The notes: a model not told the origin generated them from the letters alone. A stretch of DNA of 64,000 nucleotides from Flammeovirga pectinis (GCF_003970675.1 NZ_CP034562.1:1674001-1738000); one strand, 5' to 3'; shown: positions 17,511 to 27,024, counted from the stretch's first letter. A program made the numbers and translations.

Positions 17511-18629
17511 TTAAGTGTTTAATGTGTAAATATTACCAGGTTTCATTTTTATTACCCCTTTTAATTCGAGTTGTAATAATGTAGATGCCAATTTAGCTAA
17601 AGGAATTTGAGATTGTATAGAAATTTCTTCAATATGTAGTGGAGACTTCTGAATTGATGCTGCAACTTTTTGTTCTAAAGGGTCTAAATCCTGAGGTTGA
17701 AAAAGATGCATTTGTTTTGAAGGGGACGGAGTAGTTGTATCCCAATTCATTGTTTTTATAAAATCATCTACATCCGAAAACAAAGTTGCTCTATGATGTT
17801 TAATCAAATTATTACACCCTTCTGCAAGCGGGTCAGTAATTAACCCAGGTACTGCAAATACATCTTTATGATAACTATTACCAATATCAGCAGTTATTAA
17901 CGCTCCACCTTTTTTCTTTGCCTGAACAACAATAACAGCATCAGCTAAAGCTGCAATAATTCGGTTTCTGGCAGGGAATTTTGGTCCATCAGGCTGTGCA
18001 TCCATGGGGTTTTCTGTAATTAACCCACTTTGATTATCAGTCAGCATTTGTTGAGCAGTATTTTTATGGATGGAAGGATAAACAAGATTTAAACCATTAG
18101 CCATAACACCAATAGTTCCAATATTATTTTTTAAAGCAGCTTTATGTGCCGCTATATCTATTCCATAGGCCAATCCACTAATTATATTTACGCCTTTAAG
18201 ATGATTTACTCTCTCTATTATTTTTTGAGTGATATGAGTTCCGTAATCAGTGGCATTTCTAGAGCCAACAATGGCAATGTTTTTTTGTGAATTTAAACCA
18301 GTCGCTCTTCCTTTAACATAGATAAGATAGGGAGCGTCTTTTTGAAGTTTCAGCCTTTTAGGAAATTCATCGTCCAAATAGGTGAGTACTCTAGCATTTG
18401 ATTTGACAACCTTTTCTAATTCTTTTTCGGCAACATTAATTCTTTGTCGTGATGCTACAATAGATTTGGCAGTTATTTCACCAATACCATTAATTTTTAA
18501 TAGTGTACTATCATTTGCTTTGAATACAGCTTCTGCACTGCCTAAATGAGAAATCAATAATTTGCAAGTAGCACCTCCAATACCAGAAATGCTATTGAGC
18601 CATAGTTCGTGTAATTTGCTTTCGGTCAT
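17511..18629 (-). CDS. dprA: DNA-processing protein DprA
   Basis: DprA binds incoming single-stranded DNA during natural transformation and loads RecA. The 372-residue protein shows an N-terminal helix-hairpin-helix-like part (ISGIGGATCKLLISHLG; INGIGEITAKSIVASR), then the Rossmann DprA core: 'IVGSRNATDYG', 'SGLAYGIDIAAHKAAL', 'GVMANGLNLVYPSIHKN', 'FPARNRIIAALADAVIVVQA' and 'GALITADIGNSYHKDVFAVPG'. A C-terminal winged-helix DML1-like domain (LDPLEQKVAASIQ...LELKGVIKMKPGNIYTL) completes it. The frame is intact. No other competence gene lies nearby. Glycerate kinase follows 4 bp downstream. Confidence 0.95.
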   Translation of the reverse strand: MTESKLHELWLNSISGIGGATCKLLISHLGSAEAVFKANDSTLLKINGIGEITAKSIVASRQRINVAEKELEKVVKSNARVLTYLDDEFPKRLKLQKDAPYLIYVKGRATGLNSQKNIAIVGSRNATDYGTHITQKIIERVNHLKGVNIISGLAYGIDIAAHKAALKNNIGTIGVMANGLNLVYPSIHKNTAQQMLTDNQSGLITENPMDAQPDGPKFPARNRIIAALADAVIVVQAKKKGGALITADIGNSYHKDVFAVPGLITDPLAEGCNNLIKHHRATLFSDVDDFIKTMNWDTTTPSPSKQMHLFQPQDLDPLEQKVAASIQKSPLHIEEISIQSQIPLAKLASTLLQLELKGVIKMKPGNIYTLNT

Positions 18630-18711
18630 GTTTTAGTAATGTAAATCGCTAATATTATTTTCGATTACCAAATTACTAAACAATGTTTATATATAAAACA
18701 AAAAATTGTTT

Positions 18712-18743
18712 AAAAAATAAAAGCACCTCAATTGAGGTGCTTT
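18712..18743 (-). terminator. terminator of rsmA
   Basis: A perfect 10-bp stem (18720-18729 with 18734-18743) with loop AATT, followed on the minus strand by TATTTTTTA. It begins only 3 bp after the rsmA stop. Confidence 0.85.
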
Positions 18744-18746
18744 CTA

Positions 18747-19529
18747 TTATTTTCTTGTCTCTTCAATACGTAACGTGAGATCGATAAAATCTTCTACAGA
18801 TAATTCTTCAGCACGTTTATTAAATAGAGGTTCAGCTAGCATTTCTGCCGGTAAACCATAAGGTTTTAAAGCATTACGAAGTGTTTTTCTTCTTGTGCTA
18901 AAGGCTTGTTTTACTACTTTAAAGAATGTTTCTTGTTTACAAGGCAATTCTTTACGATCGTTTCTTTTTAGAGAAATTACAGCCGACTCTACTTTTGGAG
19001 GTGGAATAAAAACATCTGGAGGAACCGTAAATAAGTATTCTACATCAAAAAATGCTTGAACAAGTATTGTTAAGATTCCAGAAGTTCTGCCACCTTTTTT
19101 TGTTGCTATACGCTGAGCTACTTCTTTTTGAATCATACCCACACATTCAGTAATCTGATCTTTGTGTTCAAGTATTTTAAAATAGATTTGCGTAGAAATA
19201 TTATATGGAAAGTTACCGATAAGCCCAACTGGGTGAGGGGCAATTTTATCAATATCTAATTTTAAGAAATCACCTTCGATAATTTGCTCTTTTGGTAAGC
19301 CAACTTCATTTTCGAGATAAACAACAGATTCAGAATCAATTTCTACAACAGTAGTTTTAATCCCTTCTTTTTTCATCAATCGGGTGGTTAAAACTCCCAT
19401 ACCCGGACCGATTTCAAATATTTCATTGTAACCTCCGTGTTGCGTCATTGCGTTAACTATATCGTCTGCAACTTGCATATCGTCAAGAAAATGTTGTCCT
19501 AAATGCTTTTTAGGTCTAACGTTGGTCAT
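18747..19529 (-). CDS. rsmA: 16S rRNA dimethyladenosine transferase
   Basis: RsmA (KsgA) dimethylates two adjacent adenines in helix 45 of 16S rRNA with S-adenosylmethionine, a late step in 30S assembly. Seen in the 260 residues: 'KKHLGQHFLDD' at the N-terminus, SAM motif I 'IFEIGPGMGVLTTRL', acidic motif II 'VVEIDSESV', and the catalytic N-x-P-Y 'GNFPYNIST'. The C-terminal part (FIPPPKVESAVI...FSTRRKTLRNAL) is the family's small helical domain. Length and order are normal. It appears monocistronic, with its own terminator directly after the stop codon. Confidence 0.97.
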   Translation of the reverse strand: MTNVRPKKHLGQHFLDDMQVADDIVNAMTQHGGYNEIFEIGPGMGVLTTRLMKKEGIKTTVVEIDSESVVYLENEVGLPKEQIIEGDFLKLDIDKIAPHPVGLIGNFPYNISTQIYFKILEHKDQITECVGMIQKEVAQRIATKKGGRTSGILTILVQAFFDVEYLFTVPPDVFIPPPKVESAVISLKRNDRKELPCKQETFFKVVKQAFSTRRKTLRNALKPYGLPAEMLAEPLFNKRAEELSVEDFIDLTLRIEETRK

Positions 19530-19634
19530 ATTATTATTTTAAATTTGGTGAGGAAAACCTCTAATTTTTTGTAAAAAACGTGCTTTTACATCAACAAAAC
19601 AAATTACCTAACATACGTTTGTCATCCTAGGGTA

Positions 19635-19673
19635 TAAAAAAAGGCTAATAATAGCAACAACTATTATTAGCCT
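19635..19673 (-). terminator. terminator of the small outer-membrane protein
   Basis: A perfect 13-bp stem (19642-19654 with 19661-19673), loop CAACAA, followed on the minus strand by seven T. Confidence 0.85.
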
Positions 19674-19695
19674 ATATCTTAAAAGATTACTCTTT

Positions 19696-20202
19696 CTACC
19701 AGAAGAAAGTAAGCTTGTAGCTCACGAATCTATCTTTATCTATAATATTATAATTAGCACCAATATTAAAATTACCAACTTCTATACCTGCACCTGGTGC
19801 ATAAGTTACAGATTCAAATCCAGTTCTATAACCAGCTAAAGCCTCTACATAAAGTATAGAAAGTTTATATTTTAATCCACCAGAGAATTCCCAATCATTC
19901 ATATCTGGAGTAATAGTGTAATCACTAACTCTTTTTCCTTTAAATACATTCCAACCAAAGTCTCCTCTTAGCGATAACCCTTTTGTTAATTTATAATCCA
20001 TATCTAAATAAACACCTACACCATAATTGAAATCTGTTTCAAAACCTTTTAATGGAGCACTATATCTAATTGAATTACCTGCTGTTAATGTAAAGTCTTT
20101 ATCTCTTTTAGAAGCTTTAGATTGTGCATTAGATTGTAATGATATTAAACTGATAAATGTTATAAAAAATAATGTAATTTTTTGAATACTTGACCTTTTC
20201 AT
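19696..20202 (-). CDS. small outer-membrane beta-barrel-like protein
   Basis: A 168-residue exported protein with signal peptide (SSIQKITLFFITFISLISLQSNAQ, cleavage after NAQ). The mature part has about eight amphipathic strands with alternating residues (GVYLDMDYKLTKGLSLRGDFGWN; LKYKLSILYVEALAGYRTG; VGNFNIGANYNIIDKD) and ends in aromatic FFW, a typical outer-membrane insertion signal. It is likely an 8-stranded barrel of the OmpX/OMP_b-brl class. The role is unknown. The gene stands alone, with its own strong terminator. Confidence 0.65.
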   Translation of the reverse strand: MKRSSIQKITLFFITFISLISLQSNAQSKASKRDKDFTLTAGNSIRYSAPLKGFETDFNYGVGVYLDMDYKLTKGLSLRGDFGWNVFKGKRVSDYTITPDMNDWEFSGGLKYKLSILYVEALAGYRTGFESVTYAPGAGIEVGNFNIGANYNIIDKDRFVSYKLTFFW

Positions 20203-20361
20203 ACTTGTTGTTTTTTATTTGGTGAATGTCATTATTTACACTTAAAAGACAACCTTAGTAATGGGTTAGACAATTGTTATTTGTGAACAAATTCTAATCG
20301 CTATTTTTATAGTATTCTATTTATCAGTTTGTTATATATATAATTATATGATGTGTAAAAA

Positions 20362-20397
20362 ATAAAAAAGCACCATTACGTTTAATAATGATGCTTT
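20362..20397 (-). terminator. terminator of the BNR-repeat T9SS gene
   Basis: A 12-bp stem with one wobble (20367-20378 with 20386-20397) is followed on the minus strand by six T, an A and six T. Confidence 0.8.
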
Positions 20398-20422
20398 TCT
20401 TTTTAGAAGATCTAGTATTCAA

Positions 20423-23400
20423 TTATCGAATAATAAATTTATAAGATGATTGAGAATTAGTAGACTCTACGGTTAGTATATAAATGCCCATTCTAAATTT
20501 AGAAAGATCTATTGGAATTTTATTAGCACCAATCTGAACCAGAATTTCTTCACTTTCGTGCATTGTACTACCAATTAAATCAATGATTCTGTATTTGATA
20601 TTTTCAGTTTTTTGAGAATAGATATCAAGTGTTGTTTTCTTATCAAATACTTCGGTAGGGTATACTCTAATACTGGTCGTCTCTTTTTTATCATCAAAAG
20701 ATAAGATTGGATTATCACTTTGAATATTGATGTTTGTTATTGCCCAACCCCAGTTAGGATTACTATCATCAGAACTCATTTTAAAACGAACAAGAATAGT
20801 GTCACCTTCAGAAAAAGTGTCTTTTAAGTCGTAGTTATGTGTAACTTCTAATGTTTGTGCCCCATTAGAACCTTGATTAGCATAATACTCCCAGTCATCG
20901 TTTGCTGAGGCATCATAATTTCCTGTGAGGTTAATCCATTCAATACCTCCTTTGCTCACTTCAACTGCTACATAATCATCGTCAGTAGAAATCATTGCTA
21001 CATCTGTGTAGGCAAAATGAGACAGCTCACTACCAACTATTATAGGAACTTTAAGGTAGGCGTATTTTATGAAATTATTAGAGTAATCGTGTTCAGAATG
21101 AAAACCACCTAACTCAAAAAAGTCAACATTGTCATTATATACTAATGCATCTCCTGTGAAATCATTAATTGACGAATAAGTACTGAAATCTTCGTAATAT
21201 TCTGTTTGAGCAGTTTTATATTCTACAGATTCTATTGTTTTATAAACTGATTTATATTTTTCTCCATCCAAGTAACTGATTAATTGAATAGTTGTATTTC
21301 CATTTAACTCTTCCGTAGAAATTTCGATTGTATTTTCACCTGCATCTACTGTGTTAGGGATAGAGACAAGGTAGCTACCCGAATCACTATAAATAGCAAT
21401 TGAATCTATTGAAGAAGAAATTGAATAATCTACAATAGTAGTGTTTATTGTAGCGTTGAAGTTTGTGATTGTAGGTTGAGGTACTTCAGCTAAATCAAAT
21501 GACCAAATTCCTCTACCATGTGTTCCAACAACTACTTGATTGTCTACAATTTTTAAATCCCAAATAGAAACGGAAGGTAAACCACCTGCTAATTTATGCC
21601 AATTTTCTCCATCATCCGTAGATTCAAAAATACCAATTTCTGTTCCCACCCAAATAATTTCGTCATTATAAGGCATTGTAATTACGTCGTAAACGGCAAC
21701 ATCAGGGAAGCCATTGTTAGAGGCACCTGTTGTGCTAAAACCAGAAAGCTCTGTCCAAGTTTTTCCATAATCATTTGTTCTAATAATTTTAGGAGCATGT
21801 GCAAAGGAGAACAACACAAAAGCAGAGGCAGGGTTCAAAGCATTTGTACCAATACCAGAAATAGGTCCCATCTCAATACCATTTACTAAGAAATTCTCAA
21901 CAGGAGTGAAAGAGTTTCCTTTGTCTTTAGAAACATGTACTCTGTAATCATTAGACATATATGCACCTGCCCAAAGAACATCTGTAGATGCATTGGCTAT
22001 TTTTACATCAATAAAACTATTAATAATCCATTTTTCTGAAATTGGTAATAACGTCCAGTTGTCTGCAAAATCAGTAGATTTCCACACACCAGAAGTTCCT
22101 ACTGCATATACAGTATTTGGATCTGTTTTATTGTAAGCTAATTTAGTAACGAAAGGTGCACTTTCTCCAAGATCTGTAAGTCCTGTATTAGAAGTGAAAT
22201 AATTATCGCCACCATTGTTAGATTTAAGAATGATATTATTATATACACTACCCAATAATAAATCAGAATTACTACTGTTCCATGCAACTTCAAAACCATC
22301 GCCCGGAAGAAATCTTTTATAACTTGAGGTATTGTTTGGGTTATTTGAAGATATCCAACTACCATTATCTTGCGAGCCACCGATATAATTATCTTGCCCT
22401 GATTGTTTATCAACACCATAAAACTGTGTGGTGTTGTAGCCAAGTCCAGCAAAAGTCCAATCACCCTCTAATTCGCCTGGGTTAGTTCCAGACTTAGAAT
22501 AGTAAACACCACCATCGTTTGTATTTATGATATAAAATGCGTTGGCAGATGTTGTGATATATTGTAAAGAATGATGGTCGGGGTGAATACCTTCGTGAAC
22601 AACACTTCCTGAAACTTGAGAGTAACCATTATTTCCATCATATTCTCCATAAGCATCAGAAACAACTGTAAACTCTCCAGAGCTAGCAGTTCCTTCTGTT
22701 AATTCTAATTTCCACAAGTTTACACCTCCAACATAAATAATGTCTTTATCGAATGGGTGACACATGATCGTATTATCATACCAACCTTGTCCACCTAAAT
22801 ATTCTTCATTTGTAGTGGCATCAACTCTTTCCCAAGTACTGCCAGTATCCATAGAAACATACACATTGCCATCGGTACTACTAGAGCCGTTTCCTGCAAT
22901 AGAAGCATAGATGTAAGCGGAGTTAACAGGTGATATTGCCAATTCTATCCGTCCAGAAGCAAAAATATTACTACCAACTTGTTCCCAAGTAGCACCAGCA
23001 TCTGTAGATTTTACAATACCAACGTAAGCAATTGTAGCATATTGAATAGTAAAATCAGTAGGGTCTGCAATAATTTGCTGAATGAAATTACTACCTGTAT
23101 ATACTTTATTCCACGAATTACCACCATCTATTGACTTTAGAATAAAAGATTCGCGGTTATTTGTTCTGAGTGGATTTTTTGATGTACAAACTAATAAGGT
23201 ATTTTCGTCAGTAGGGTCTACTATAATTCTGTTAGAAATCTGAAAATCATCATTTTCAATGGTAGAGGCCAAAGAAGTCCATGTTTCTCCACTATCTGTA
23301 GATTTAATAATTCCATTCCCCAAAATTCCATCTAAATTACCAAATGCTTCTCCTGTAGAGGCATAAAAAGTAGACGGGTTACTTGTAGATTGTACGATAT

Positions 23401-23917
23401 GAGAAATGGACAAGTTAGGCAAGTTGTCTGTTTTAGCATCCCAACTTTCGCCTCTATTTGTAGATTTCCATATACCACCACTAACCGAACCTGCAAACCA
23501 AGTAGTATTAGTATTATCATTTTGGTCTACAACTAATGTACGTGTTCGTCCGGGAACATTAGCAGGACCTCTTTCAGTCCATTCTGCAGTAGCTTTAGTT
23601 CTAAAATTGGAGAAATAGTCTTGATCGTGCACCTTGGCTAAAGCAAGTTCTTTTTCTTGATACCCAATATTATATTGAGGGGCTTTTTCACCCTTACGGA
23701 TTTTCATTGAACGAAGAACCTCAAGAAATTTATCAGGTTGATCTGCTTTAGCATAACCATTTTCTCTTTTCTTTTTCTTCTTTATATATTCAGTTTTAAA
23801 TATATCCTTTGATGCATATACCGTCTTTTCACCTTTATCATTTTGATAAAAATAAAGACTGCATAACACAGCACCAACTATACCTAAAAGGAGTATTTTT
23901 GTGTAAAGTTTATTCAT
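20423..23917 (-). CDS. secreted BNR-repeat protein with T9SS sorting domain
   Basis: A 1164-residue surface or secreted protein. The N-terminus has a hydrophobic export segment (ILLLGIVGAVLCSLYFY) and a lysine cluster. From about residue 110 the chain is a sortilin/BNR-type beta-propeller array: at least nine S-x-D-x-G-x-x-W blades, for example STDSGETW, SIDGGNSW, STDAGATW, SMDTGSTW, TNDYGKTW and STDDGENW. A further beta-sandwich-like region follows (about residues 830-1070). The last 80 residues (RVYPTEVFDKKTTLDIY...FRMGIYILTVES...YKFIIR) match a type A T9SS C-terminal sorting domain. The propeller call is fold-level; ligand or enzymatic activity is unknown. Sialidase Asp-box folds are similar, but catalytic sialidase residues were not identified. 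A small lipoprotein gene lies 9 bp upstream. Confidence 0.85.
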   Translation of the reverse strand: MNKLYTKILLLGIVGAVLCSLYFYQNDKGEKTVYASKDIFKTEYIKKKKKRENGYAKADQPDKFLEVLRSMKIRKGEKAPQYNIGYQEKELALAKVHDQDYFSNFRTKATAEWTERGPANVPGRTRTLVVDQNDNTNTTWFAGSVSGGIWKSTNRGESWDAKTDNLPNLSISHIVQSTSNPSTFYASTGEAFGNLDGILGNGIIKSTDSGETWTSLASTIENDDFQISNRIIVDPTDENTLLVCTSKNPLRTNNRESFILKSIDGGNSWNKVYTGSNFIQQIIADPTDFTIQYATIAYVGIVKSTDAGATWEQVGSNIFASGRIELAISPVNSAYIYASIAGNGSSSTDGNVYVSMDTGSTWERVDATTNEEYLGGQGWYDNTIMCHPFDKDIIYVGGVNLWKLELTEGTASSGEFTVVSDAYGEYDGNNGYSQVSGSVVHEGIHPDHHSLQYITTSANAFYIINTNDGGVYYSKSGTNPGELEGDWTFAGLGYNTTQFYGVDKQSGQDNYIGGSQDNGSWISSNNPNNTSSYKRFLPGDGFEVAWNSSNSDLLLGSVYNNIILKSNNGGDNYFTSNTGLTDLGESAPFVTKLAYNKTDPNTVYAVGTSGVWKSTDFADNWTLLPISEKWIINSFIDVKIANASTDVLWAGAYMSNDYRVHVSKDKGNSFTPVENFLVNGIEMGPISGIGTNALNPASAFVLFSFAHAPKIIRTNDYGKTWTELSGFSTTGASNNGFPDVAVYDVITMPYNDEIIWVGTEIGIFESTDDGENWHKLAGGLPSVSIWDLKIVDNQVVVGTHGRGIWSFDLAEVPQPTITNFNATINTTIVDYSISSSIDSIAIYSDSGSYLVSIPNTVDAGENTIEISTEELNGNTTIQLISYLDGEKYKSVYKTIESVEYKTAQTEYYEDFSTYSSINDFTGDALVYNDNVDFFELGGFHSEHDYSNNFIKYAYLKVPIIVGSELSHFAYTDVAMISTDDDYVAVEVSKGGIEWINLTGNYDASANDDWEYYANQGSNGAQTLEVTHNYDLKDTFSEGDTILVRFKMSSDDSNPNWGWAITNINIQSDNPILSFDDKKETTSIRVYPTEVFDKKTTLDIYSQKTENIKYRIIDLIGSTMHESEEILVQIGANKIPIDLSKFRMGIYILTVESTNSQSSYKFIIR

Positions 23918-23926
23918 AAGATAGTA

Positions 23927-24331
23927 TTATTGAACAGGTTCTAGAATACTGTAAATATCTATTTCCTTTTTTCGTACATTTGACGTATTTGTAGCGACAC
24001 CCATAAACTGTGTAATAATAAGATGTTTGTCGTCTTTAAAAGTTATTTTACTATTGTTTAACTTTCCTTTAATTGAAGTAGGCTTACCATTATTATCAAG
24101 TAAAATATATTCCACTTTTTGAACAGGATTATTAGTGCTCATTTCTTTAAAAGTAGTGCACAAATAAAAATTTAAATCTGATGAAGATTCAATCTTAATA
24201 TCATCTCCTTTTAAGAAAGAAGACGCATTTTTTCTCAATACTTCTGTAGATATAGAAGATGTTTTACCTTGCTTGATACAAGAAAAAAATAGTAGAAAAG
24301 AGAATAAAATTAAGTGGTAAGATTTTGTCAT
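23927..24331 (-). CDS. small lipoprotein, unknown function
   Basis: A longer frame reaches 24382, but the likely start is the ATG at 24329-24331, giving MTKSYHLILFSFLLFFSCIK with lipobox LFFSC and about 134 residues. The mature part has no recognised domain; it alternates short strands (DIKIESSSDLNFYLCTTF; KVEYILLDNNGKPTSIKG; HLIITQFMGVATN), suggesting a small beta-fold. It lies 9 bp upstream of the T9SS BNR protein gene on the same strand, so the two are probably co-transcribed and may act together at the cell surface; that is inference from context. Confidence 0.6.
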   Translation of the reverse strand: MTKSYHLILFSFLLFFSCIKQGKTSSISTEVLRKNASSFLKGDDIKIESSSDLNFYLCTTFKEMSTNNPVQKVEYILLDNNGKPTSIKGKLNNSKITFKDDKHLIITQFMGVATNTSNVRKKEIDIYSILEPVQ

Positions 24332-24674
24332 AAATAATTGTTTGAAATCCCCAAAAGATACTAGAATCAATAGGTTAGACAAAGATTGGAAATAAATGTA
24401 AATTTATTGCAATTTGTTATGTGAATCTATATCAATTCTAACATATATTAAAGTTTGAAATATCGTATTGGCTTTAGAAGTGATCAGGTTGTTTTAATAA
24501 ATGATAGAATTATCGGATAACACCACTCTGATATCACATTTATCTTTATATTTAAGACAATTATAGTATTTATATGATATAATTTTTTTGATAAAGTGTT
24601 ACTTTTGATTTAACCGACTTATTAGAAATACTAAGTATTCGATTAACGAACAATATTGTCCAATCGGAAATAAT

Positions 24675-26027
24675 ATGAAAGACATTAAAAATAGAAAATC
24701 TGACAAACCTCGTATTGGTATTACAATCGGAGACTACAATGGAATTGGTCCCGAAGTAATCGTAAAGGTTTTACAGGATAAACGAATTACAAACATTTGT
24801 ACACCTGTTGTATATGGCTCTGGTCGTATTCTTACAAAGTACAAACGTATATTAGGTATAGAAGAATTTACGTATCATCAGTACAACAACAATAGTTACT
24901 TACACGATCAGAAGATTAATGTAGTAAACTGTTGGACTGAAGTTCAAGAATTAGAACCTGGTAAGATTACAGATGAAGCAGGAAAATGTGCTTATTTATC
25001 TATTGCAAGAGCATCAGAAGATTTAAACACAAATACTATTGACGCTGTAGTTACTGCACCTATCAATAAAGCGAATATCCAAAGCGAAGACTTTAAACAC
25101 GCTGGGCATACGGAGTATTATCAAGAAAACCATGCAGATGGAGGAGATACTTTAATGACTTTATGTGCTGGAGATTTAAGAGTTGGAGTTGTAACAGGTC
25201 ATATCCCTTTAAAAGATGTTTCTGCTGCAATCACAAAAGAAGTGGTAACGTCTAAATTGAAGGTGTTAATCAATTCATTAAAAAAGGATTTTGGCATTAC
25301 TAAACCAAAAGTTGCTGTTATGGGTTTAAATCCGCATGCAGGAGAAGATGGCTTATTAGGTGATGAAGAAATTAATGTAATAGGACCTGTAGTTAAAGAA
25401 TTTAAGAAAAGAGGAAACCTTGTATTTGGACCTTTCCCTGCCGATGGATTCTTTGGTACAATGGCTTTTAAAAATTATGATGGCGTACTTTGTATGTATC
25501 ATGATCAAGGGCTTATCCCATTTAAATTACATGCTTTTGAAAGTGGTGTGAATTATACTGCTGGTTTAACTATAGTAAGAACATCTCCAGATCATGGAAC
25601 AGCATATAACATAGCTGGTAAAGGTGTTGCAGATGAGACTTCTTTTAGAGAAGCATTAATGCAAGCCGTTGATATAGTAAAAGTTCGTGATGGTGAAATC
25701 ACTAATATGATTCGTCCAAATGCAAAGCAATTACTTCAAGATCGTAAAGACCAAATCAAGGTTCAGAAAACACTGAAACCTGGAGAGGGTGAAGAAGAAT
25801 TTGATTTAAGTGAATTAGAAGCTGGAGAAAGAAAAGAAGCTCAAGTTACTAAGCAACAAAAAATGCTTGAGAACAAAGCTAAAAATCAACAGCAAGGTGG
25901 AGGACGTTTTGATAGACGTCCAAACCAAAATAAAGAGCATTGGAAACCTCGTAAAAATCATCAGGATAGACCTCCTTTTCCTAACAAAAGTGAGGGTGCA
26001 CCAACAGAAGAAAAAAATAATGATTAA
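24675..26027 (+). CDS. pdxA: 4-hydroxythreonine-4-phosphate dehydrogenase with basic C-terminal tail
   Basis: PdxA oxidises 4-phosphohydroxy-L-threonine with NAD+ in pyridoxal 5'-phosphate synthesis (the DXP-dependent route). The core is intact: 'GITIGDYNGIGPEVI', metal-ligand 'FKHAGHTEYY', 'GLNPHAGEDGLLGDEE', 'GPFPADGFFG', 'MYHDQGLIPFK' and 'RTSPDHGTAYNIAGKG'. From about residue 344 a roughly 105-residue extension follows, absent from most PdxA proteins. It is first acidic (GEGEEEFDLSELEAGE), then Gln/Arg/Lys-rich (QQQGGGRFDRRPNQN...KPRKNHQDRPPF), and looks disordered. It heads a run with the DUF3299-like gene and fur, 38 bp upstream of the former. Confidence 0.93.
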   Translation: MKDIKNRKSDKPRIGITIGDYNGIGPEVIVKVLQDKRITNICTPVVYGSGRILTKYKRILGIEEFTYHQYNNNSYLHDQKINVVNCWTEVQELEPGKITDEAGKCAYLSIARASEDLNTNTIDAVVTAPINKANIQSEDFKHAGHTEYYQENHADGGDTLMTLCAGDLRVGVVTGHIPLKDVSAAITKEVVTSKLKVLINSLKKDFGITKPKVAVMGLNPHAGEDGLLGDEEINVIGPVVKEFKKRGNLVFGPFPADGFFGTMAFKNYDGVLCMYHDQGLIPFKLHAFESGVNYTAGLTIVRTSPDHGTAYNIAGKGVADETSFREALMQAVDIVKVRDGEITNMIRPNAKQLLQDRKDQIKVQKTLKPGEGEEEFDLSELEAGERKEAQVTKQQKMLENKAKNQQQGGGRFDRRPNQNKEHWKPRKNHQDRPPFPNKSEGAPTEEKNND

Positions 26028-26065
26028 GGGATAATTTAAGCAAGTAGAATTCTTATTTTTATAAA

Positions 26066-26512
26066 ATGAAGAAGAACTTATTAAGTTTAGTTATTATTTC
26101 AATTTTCTTATCTTCTTTTAGTCTAATTCAAAGTCAAGAAGACATCTGGTTAACACTTCAAAAGATTGACTGGGAAGACAAGTTTGATAAAGAATTAGAA
26201 ATGAAAGTTCCTTTTCCAATTTTCTCTGAAGAAGTTAGAGAATTAGGAGGAAAGGAGATATCAATTAAGGGATTTGTTTTACCAATTGATACAGATGATG
26301 AAAATTCGATGTTAATATCATATTACCCTTTTGCAAATTGCTTTTTTTGTGGAGGAGCAGGACCAGAAACAATAATGGAAGTGTTTATGGATGTTCCAAG
26401 AGAAGTAAATGATGAAACAGTAACTTTTAAAGGTATACTCAAATTAAATGGAGATGCCACTGGTATGATTTACCAATTAAAAGATGCCGTTGAAGTAGAA
26501 ACAATAGATTAA
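26066..26512 (+). CDS. exported DUF3299-like protein
   Basis: A 148-residue protein with signal peptide ([23 protein letters not shown]). The mature part has the layout of DUF3299-like proteins: '[16 protein letters not shown]', then '[27 protein letters not shown]' (the Cys pair CFFC with GGAGPE; cited in part), then '[10 protein letters not shown]'. The Cys-x-x-Cys pair could bind metal or heme, or undergo redox chemistry; that is inference. The stop codon overlaps the start of the downstream fur-family gene by one base (TAATG), so the two are translationally coupled. The link with a metal-responsive repressor supports a role in metal or heme handling in the periplasm. Family naming is tentative. 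Confidence 0.65.
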   Translation: MKKNLLSLVIISIFLSSFSLIQSQEDIWLTLQKIDWEDKFDKELEMKVPFPIFSEEVRELGGKEISIKGFVLPIDTDDENSMLISYYPFANCFFCGGAGPETIMEVFMDVPREVNDETVTFKGILKLNGDATGMIYQLKDAVEVETID

Positions 26513-26976
26513 TGGAAGAGATAAAAGATATATTTGTAAAGTACTTGGAGGAGAAAAAGCTAAGAAAAACTCCTGAACGCTTTGCAATTATGGAAGAGAT
26601 ATACAGTAGAGGAGGACATTTTGATGTTGAATCTTTGTATATCAACATGAAAAATAAAAATTACAGAGTTAGTAGAGCTACGGTTTACAATACTTTAGAT
26701 CTTTTACTTGACTGTAGTCTTATTACGAAACATCAATTCGGAAAGAACTTAGCACTTTACGAAAAAGCACATGGTTTTAAACAACATGACCATCTTATCT
26801 GTAAAGAATGTAATAAGATTTTAGAATTCTGTGATCCTCGTATTCAAAAAATTCAGCAGATGGTTGAAGAGATTTATGATTTTGAAATAGAAAGTCATTC
26901 ATTAAATTTCTACGGAAGCTGTAAAAAAGAAGATTGCGAAGGAAAGAAGAATAAAACACAAGAAGTAGTGCAGTAA
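26512..26976 (+). CDS. Fur family transcriptional regulator
   Basis: A 154-residue Fur/PerR/Zur-type repressor. The N-terminal winged helix shows '[28 protein letters not shown]' (cited in part) and '[19 protein letters not shown]'. The C-terminal domain has '[17 protein letters not shown]' with the first structural zinc pair Cys-x-x-Cys and the second pair CKKEDC. Putative regulatory metal ligands include the HDH segment and His residues near 33 and 125. I cannot tell from sequence alone whether it senses iron, zinc or peroxide. Its start overlaps the stop of the DUF3299-like gene by one base. A strong terminator follows, so pdxA, the DUF3299-like gene and this gene form a likely transcription unit. 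Confidence 0.9.
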   Translation: MEEIKDIFVKYLEEKKLRKTPERFAIMEEIYSRGGHFDVESLYINMKNKNYRVSRATVYNTLDLLLDCSLITKHQFGKNLALYEKAHGFKQHDHLICKECNKILEFCDPRIQKIQQMVEEIYDFEIESHSLNFYGSCKKEDCEGKKNKTQEVVQ

Positions 26977-26992
26977 ATAGCCTATTTTTTGA

Positions 26993-27024
26993 AAAGCCTT
27001 TAAGGAAACTTAAAGGCTTTTTTT
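26993..27024 (+). terminator. terminator after the Fur-family gene
   Basis: A perfect 12-bp stem (26993-27004 with 27009-27020) with loop GAAA, followed by a run of seven T. Confidence 0.9.

Noticed and set aside
22138-22464. A 108-codon open frame inside the BNR-repeat gene, same strand
   Set aside because: It lies in another frame of an intact, repeat-rich gene and encodes a low-complexity hydrophobic string with no family features. It is a shadow frame.
20423-23917. Sialidase assignment for the BNR-repeat protein
   Set aside because: Asp-box-like repeats are present, but the Arg triad and catalytic Tyr/Glu of sialidases could not be identified; sortilin/BNR propeller is the safer description.
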